Made by a program: the position numbers and the translations under genes. A stretch of 17,626 bases of DNA, taken from assembly GCA_004556655.1 (NCBI GenBank), contig SFGF01000071.1:1-17626 (forward strand). Direction: 5' to 3'. The notes under the pieces are model-generated. The model saw only the letters and a list, made by a program, of their open reading frames with translations, was not told the origin of the DNA and ran no database searches. This stretch comes from Lachnospiraceae bacterium (GTDB lineage Bacteria; Bacillota; Clostridia; Lachnospirales; Lachnospiraceae). This document shows, one piece after another, positions 14,063-17,626 of this stretch. How positions within the stretch are numbered: the stretch's first letter is position 1; the number at the start of each line of letters is the position of its first letter.

Positions 14063-15407
14063 TATAGAAAAGCCATGTTCTCCTGCCGAGGTCAGGGAAC
14101 GCTTAGACCGAACGGAGAATGGCGGTGTGAAGAACAGCATCAAAAACTGTCTTACCGTATTTCGTCTGGACGAAGTGCTTCATCAAAGTATCCGCTACAA
14201 TCTGTTCACGGAAAAAACGGATATTGTGAAAACGTTATGGTGGCATAAGCGAAGTCCAGTGATGAATGAAACAGATGTAAACTATCTGATGTTATATTTG
14301 GAAGAAAATTATGGACTTAGTGTGGAAGCAAAAATTTCGAGAGCGATTTCGATAATTGCTGATAAAAATAAGTATCATCCGATTCAGGAAAAATTGAAAA
14401 GTTTAGTGTGGGACGGAAAGAAGCGTATCGAAAATGCCTTGCCACATTTTCTTGGAGTGGAAAAGAACGAATATACCAGTACAGCGATGCAGTTGTTTAT
14501 GCTGGGTGCCATTCACAGAATCTTTCGCCCTGGATGCAAATTTGAAATGATGTTGTGTCTTGTGGGAGGGCAAGGTGCAGGTAAGTCCACATTCTTTCGT
14601 TTTCTTGCAATAAAAGATGAGTGGTTTACAGATGACTTAAAAAAGCTGGAGGATGACAATGTGTTCCGTAAAATGCAAGGGCATTGGATTGTGGAAATGT
14701 CGGAGATGATTGCCACAGCCAATGCAAAAAGCATTGAGGATATTAAATCGTTCCTCAGCCGCCAAAAGGAAACTTATAAAATTCCTTATGATAAGCAGCC
14801 GGATGACAGGCTTCGCCAGTGCGTGTTCGGCGGCACTTCCAACACATTGGATTTTCTGCCCCTTGACCGCACCGGAAATCGCAGATTTCTTCCTATTATG
14901 GTTTATCCGGAAAAGGCAGAGGTACACATTATGGAAGACGAAAAGGCATCCAGAGCCTATATCGAGCAGATGTGGGCAGAAGCTATGGTGATTTATCGAA
15001 GCAAAAAGTATCAGCTTTCCCTTTCAAAGGAAATGGAAGAATATCTGAAAGAATTTCAGAAGCAGTTCATGCCGGAAGATACAAAAGCAGGCATGATTCA
15101 GGGATTCTTGGATAGCTATAAGGGAAATATGGTTTGTTCCAAGATGCTTTATAAGGAAGCCTTAAATCATCCATTTGATGAGCCGAAGCAATGGGAAATC
15201 CGTGAAATCAACGATATTATGAATAATTCCATTGTGGGATGGAAGCAGTTTACGAATCCAAGGCATTTTGCTGGATATGGCAGACAGAAAGGTTGGGAGC
15301 GTGACAACCAGCCTGTGACAACTGGCACGAATAATTTTGATGGTTTTGTAGAACTGACGGAGGAAGAAGCCAAACAGATGGAGCTACCTTTTGGAAATAC
15401 AGAGTAA
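13998..15407 (+). CDS. Virulence-associated E family ATPase/helicase (IME replication)
   Basis: A protein of about 469 residues. The TTG start at 13998 is chosen because AAGGAGGTG at 13982-13990 precedes it by 7 bases, inside the end of the CHC2 gene. The ATPase core has Walker A GGQGAGKST (190-198), HWIVEMSEM as the Walker-B-like strand, then SIEDIKSFLSRQKETYKIPYDK and FGGTSNTLDFLPLDRTGNRRFLPI, all hallmarks of the VirE/D5-like domain used as replicative helicase by mobile elements. The N-terminal 100 residues resemble the linker that follows primase domains. With the CHC2 protein, it likely makes a split primase-helicase for replication of the excised element. Confidence 0.9.
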   Translation: MNNEFQNLPVQTQKMALEAASDIEKPCSPAEVRERLDRTENGGVKNSIKNCLTVFRLDEVLHQSIRYNLFTEKTDIVKTLWWHKRSPVMNETDVNYLMLYLEENYGLSVEAKISRAISIIADKNKYHPIQEKLKSLVWDGKKRIENALPHFLGVEKNEYTSTAMQLFMLGAIHRIFRPGCKFEMMLCLVGGQGAGKSTFFRFLAIKDEWFTDDLKKLEDDNVFRKMQGHWIVEMSEMIATANAKSIEDIKSFLSRQKETYKIPYDKQPDDRLRQCVFGGTSNTLDFLPLDRTGNRRFLPIMVYPEKAEVHIMEDEKASRAYIEQMWAEAMVIYRSKKYQLSLSKEMEEYLKEFQKQFMPEDTKAGMIQGFLDSYKGNMVCSKMLYKEALNHPFDEPKQWEIREINDIMNNSIVGWKQFTNPRHFAGYGRQKGWERDNQPVTTGTNNFDGFVELTEEEAKQMELPFGNTE

Positions 15408-15629
15408 ATTGTCAGTTAAAATGTCATCGGGTTGTCGATTTGGGTGTCTGGAAAAATCCTTATTTTTCAAAGGATTTTCTACTCTGACAACCAAAACAAC
15501 CTATAATTATAAAAAGAATAGAATTAAAGTAGCAGAGCTTTGTATTGGAATTTGATAGTTTGTTAAGGTCGGTTGTCGAACTTCGTTGTCATTTCCTTTT
15601 GCAAGGCTTTTTTATGGAGGTAAGCGAAA
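15408..15629 (+). other. Intergenic region with GGTTGTC repeats and hairpin
   Basis: This 222-base AT-rich gap holds no gene. It contains a 9-bp hairpin (15453-15461 with 15470-15478) that may end the VirE transcript. It also has GGTTGTC at 15430-15436 and 15572-15578, with the complement GACAACC at 15486-15492. A TATAAT box at 15502-15507 has no good -35. The repeats may be binding sites for a replication, regulator or excisionase protein. Confidence 0.4.
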
Positions 15630-15839
15630 ATGAATGTACGAAATGAAGTGAAATCACATCTTGTGTGCGAGGGAGTGACCATGCAGGATGTGCTTGGTAA
15701 ATTGGAACAGCAGTATGGATGGAGCAAGAGCATTTCCAACCTGTCGGGGAAACTCCATCGAGAAACGCTGCGCTATAAAGAAGCCGTAGAACTGGCAGAT
15801 GTGCTGGGCTACGAGATTGTTTGGAAAAAGAGGGGGTAA
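15630..15839 (+). CDS. Small predicted DNA-binding protein
   Basis: A protein of 69 residues, starting MNVRNEVKSHLVCEGVTMQD, with GGAGG at 15616-15620. The pattern of an initial helix, MQDVLGKLEQQYG, then SISNLSGKLHRETLRYKEAVELADVLGYEIVW resembles compact helix-turn-helix proteins (DUF6471-like) found in Firmicute integrative elements before the excisionase gene. I see no catalytic motif. It is followed by the excisionase with only the stop codon between ribosome site and start, so the two are co-translated. A role in regulating excision is inference. Confidence 0.7.
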   Translation: MNVRNEVKSHLVCEGVTMQDVLGKLEQQYGWSKSISNLSGKLHRETLRYKEAVELADVLGYEIVWKKRG

Positions 15840-15845
15840 GTGCCT

Positions 15846-16076
15846 ATGGTGAATGAACAGAATCAAAACGTAGATAAGTATGATATTCCTGTCTGGAGAA
15901 AGTACACTCTGAGTGTGCAGGAAGCGGCAAAATATTTTCACATCGGAGATAAAAAGCTTCGAAAGCTGATTGACGAAAATCCGGATGCAGAGTTCATTCT
16001 GTGGAATGGGTCAAGACCTCAGATCAAGCGCAGGGTGTTTGAACAATATGTAGATGAGAAATTATCTGCCATATAA
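15846..16076 (+). CDS. Excisionase (Tn916 Xis-like)
   Basis: A protein of 76 residues with the winged-helix excisionase pattern: IPVWRKYTLSVQEAAKYFHI, GDKKLRKLIDENP, FILWNGSRPQIKRRVFEQYVDE. Small basic proteins of this type bend the attachment-site DNA and steer the integrase toward excision. The ATG at 15846 is preferred, since AGGGGG (15831-15836) stands 9 bases before it and only 3 bases before the in-frame GTG at 15840. It directly precedes the integrase, the usual order in Tn916-type modules. Confidence 0.88.
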   Translation: MVNEQNQNVDKYDIPVWRKYTLSVQEAAKYFHIGDKKLRKLIDENPDAEFILWNGSRPQIKRRVFEQYVDEKLSAI

Positions 16077-16101
16077 AAACGGCAAATACACGATAGATTC
16101 G

Positions 16102-16149
16102 GAGCCAAGTTTATGATATTATAGGTATATCATAGCTTGGCTCTTTTCT
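16102..16149 (+). terminator. Terminator between excisionase and integrase
   Basis: Two stacked 8-bp stems (16102-16109 with 16136-16143, and 16112-16119 with 16127-16134) with a small internal loop are followed by TTTTCT. It would uncouple integrase expression from the excisionase transcript. Confidence 0.85.
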
Positions 16150-16180
16150 ATGACAGTTGGTTGATAGAAAGGAGAACTGA

Positions 16181-17422
16181 ATGTCAGAAGTAAGACGAGA
16201 CAATAAAGGTCGCAAGTTATTTAATGGAGAGAGCCAGCGCAAAGACGGGAAATATGAATACAAGTATCAGGATGCATGGGGCAAGAGAAAGACGGTGTAC
16301 AGTTGGAAGCTCACACCGACTGACCGAGTTCCGGCAGGAAAACGTGATGATATTTCCCTCCGAGAAAAGATTAAGCAGATTCAAAAGGACTTAAACAGCA
16401 ATATCACACCGGATGGCGGTAATTTCACAGTTCTGGAACTGGTAGAAAAGTATATTTCACAGAAAACTGGTGTCCGTCATAACACAAGGTCAAATTACAA
16501 GTTCGTGGTCAATGTAATCAAAAAGGAAGAATTTGGGCAGAAGCGCATTGACAAGATTAAGGTGTCCGATGCCAAAGAATGGCTGATTAAGATGCAGCAG
16601 ATTGATGGGCGAGGTTATAGTTCCATCCACACGATCCGAGGTGTCGTAAGACCTGCCTTTCAGATGGCGGTGGATGATGATTTGCTGGTAAAGAATCCGT
16701 TTGAGTTTCAGCTGAACACCGTTGTTGTGAACGATAGTGTTACAAGAGAAGCTATCACACGACAGCAGGAAAGAGATTTCTTGGAGTTTGTAGAGAACGA
16801 CAAGCATTTCTGCAAGTACTATGACGGTATCTATATCCTGTTTAAGACAGGGCTTCGTATCTCTGAGTTTGTTGGTCTGACGAAGAAGAATCTTGATTTT
16901 GAGAACAGCAGAATCATCGTGGATCATCAGCTTCAGAGAACCAGAGATATGAAATATATCATTGAAGATACCAAGACAGAAAGCGGCGAACGTATGGTGC
17001 CTATGACATCGGAAGTGAAGGAAGCATTTCAACGTATTCTTGCCAACAGAAAGAATCCAAAGGTTGAGCCTATGGTAGATGGGTACAGTGGATTCTTGTT
17101 TTTGGATAAGAACGGCAGACCGATGGTGGCACTTCACTGGGAGAAGTATTTTCAGCATATCCGTGAGAAGTACAACAAGATTTACAGGATACAGATGCCG
17201 AAAGTTACTCCTCATGTTTGCAGACACACGTTTTGTTCCAATATGGCGAAGTCCGGAATGAATCCGAAAACACTTCAATATATTATGGGGCATAGTGACA
17301 TCAGCGTGACACTGAACACTTACACGCATTTGAACTATGATGATGCAGAGGAAGAAATGCAGAAAGTAGTAGAAGCATCTTCAAAGAAATCGACAACGCA
17401 CCGTAAAATGTGCGTGTCGTAA
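16181..17422 (+). CDS. int: Tyrosine integrase (Tn916 Int-like)
   Basis: A protein of 413 residues starting MSEVRRDNKGRKLFNGESQR, with AAAGGAG before the ATG. Residues 1-70 are the three-stranded arm-binding domain of Tn916-type integrases (GKYEYKYQDAWGKRKTVYSWKL). Residues 80-180 are the core-binding helical domain, and 190-400 the catalytic domain. Catalytic residues seen are R226 (TGLRISEF), a K near 268 (DTKTESGERMVP), H345-x2-R348 (HVCRHTF), H371 (MGHSDISVT) and Y381 (NTYTHL). All are intact. It would integrate and excise the element between the chromosome and a circular form. It sits at the element end, directed toward the chromosomal phosphatase gene. Confidence 0.96.
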   Translation: MSEVRRDNKGRKLFNGESQRKDGKYEYKYQDAWGKRKTVYSWKLTPTDRVPAGKRDDISLREKIKQIQKDLNSNITPDGGNFTVLELVEKYISQKTGVRHNTRSNYKFVVNVIKKEEFGQKRIDKIKVSDAKEWLIKMQQIDGRGYSSIHTIRGVVRPAFQMAVDDDLLVKNPFEFQLNTVVVNDSVTREAITRQQERDFLEFVENDKHFCKYYDGIYILFKTGLRISEFVGLTKKNLDFENSRIIVDHQLQRTRDMKYIIEDTKTESGERMVPMTSEVKEAFQRILANRKNPKVEPMVDGYSGFLFLDKNGRPMVALHWEKYFQHIREKYNKIYRIQMPKVTPHVCRHTFCSNMAKSGMNPKTLQYIMGHSDISVTLNTYTHLNYDDAEEEMQKVVEASSKKSTTHRKMCVS

Positions 17423-17521
17423 ATCTTTTGAATTTACGACAGAATTTACGACAAATGATGGCAAAAACAAGCCAAAATAAGCGTAGTTATACCAAGTTAT
17501 GGTTGCCTGTCCTCTGTCGTA
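17415..17521. repeat. TGTCGTA repeats at element end (candidate integrase/excisionase sites)
   Basis: TGTCGTA occurs at 17415-17421 and 17515-17521, and its complement TACGACA at 17435-17441 and 17447-17453. The middle two are part of a perfect 12-bp tandem repeat, GAATTTACGACA (17430-17441 and 17442-17453). Short repeated sites beside the integrase gene are where arm-type and excisionase sites of Tn916-like elements lie. The attachment core probably falls between here and 17583. Confidence 0.5.
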
Positions 17522-17582
17522 GAAATGCCGAAAAGTGGCGTGAAATCAAGGAAAATCAGCATTTTCAAGGAGTTTTAGATAT

Positions 17583-17626
17583 ATGATAAAAGTACTTTTC
17601 ATCTGCCACGGCAATATTTGTCGATC
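17583..17626 (+). CDS. Low-molecular-weight protein tyrosine phosphatase, 5' end only
   Basis: Only 14 codons are in the window: MIKVLFICHGNICR. They carry the complete phosphate-binding loop CHGNICR (CX5R) that opens all low-molecular-weight tyrosine phosphatases, with the nucleophile C8. AAGGAG at 17568-17573 precedes the ATG by 9 bases. The gene runs out of the window. Its housekeeping nature marks the chromosome, so the element border lies just upstream and the insertion likely replaced the native promoter region. Confidence 0.85.
   Translation, partial: MIKVLFICHGNICR

Noticed and set aside
15502..15507. TATAAT as the promoter of the 15630 operon
   Set aside because: The -10 is perfect, but no acceptable -35 lies 16-18 bases upstream and there is no extended -10; not called as a promoter.
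16490..17329. A 279-residue minus-strand open frame inside the integrase gene
   Set aside because: Antisense to intact integrase catalytic motifs; its His/Leu-rich composition is typical of a shadow frame.
17430..17453. Tandem 12-bp repeat as a possible CRISPR or VNTR
   Set aside because: Only two units with no spacers and no cas genes; position beside the integrase favours recombination sites.

Overview
The window reads as most of an integrative and mobilizable element (IME) from a low-GC Firmicute, probably a gut Lachnospiraceae/Clostridia member. The reasons are AT-rich coding sequence, strong AGGAGG ribosome sites before most genes, and the gene families: a Tn916-type integrase with a small excisionase, a clostridial MobV-like relaxase, a CHC2 primase fragment and a VirE-type helicase. 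The right end is chromosomal. The last 44 bases start a low-molecular-weight protein tyrosine phosphatase gene (CX5R loop visible), so the integrase-proximal end of the element sits just upstream of it. No left attachment site is seen, so the left end lies at or beyond base 1.

Left cargo (1-3061). An Abi_2/AbiF-type HEPN protein gene (66-974, +) is flanked on both sides by a small stem-loop of the same unusual shape (4-41 and 1008-1042). The two share an asymmetric CAA(C/A)CC bulge, and several base pairs differ by compensatory changes, which points to a structured RNA partner. Facing it is a minus-strand operon: an XRE-type regulator (2246-3061), a trypsin-like serine protease (1555-2217) and a small membrane protein (1121-1552). 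This looks like a protease-activated membrane effector module.

Middle cargo (3062-11764). A structured leader precedes a small Firmicute mobile-element protein (3452-3760). A serine recombinase follows (3914-4522), then a three-gene restriction-like operon: a PLD-nuclease/SF2 helicase (4718-7891), an Eco57I-class adenine methylase (7892-11380) and a DUF4357 protein (11394-11702). Between recombinase and operon, a perfect 14-bp inverted repeat (4539-4552 and 4666-4679) encloses 113 bp. The best promoter there (TGGAAA, 17 bp, TATGAT with an extended -10) points away from the operon. This has the layout of an invertible promoter switch, which would make the restriction system phase-variable.

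Mobilization and replication (11765-15407). A hairpin-dense non-coding stretch, a candidate oriT, leads into the relaxase gene. The relaxase C-terminus appears to continue in another frame. The CHC2 zinc-finger protein and VirE-type ATPase follow in overlapping order.

Integration module (15408-17582). A repeat-bearing intergenic region precedes a small predicted DNA-binding protein, the excisionase and the tyrosine integrase. After the integrase come four copies of TGTCGTA/TACGACA, likely recombinase or excisionase sites near the attachment site.

Together the genes suggest a mobilizable element carrying three separate anti-phage-like modules, one of them possibly switched by its own recombinase. 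No rRNA, tRNA or CRISPR array was seen. All calls come from reading the sequence; no database search was run.
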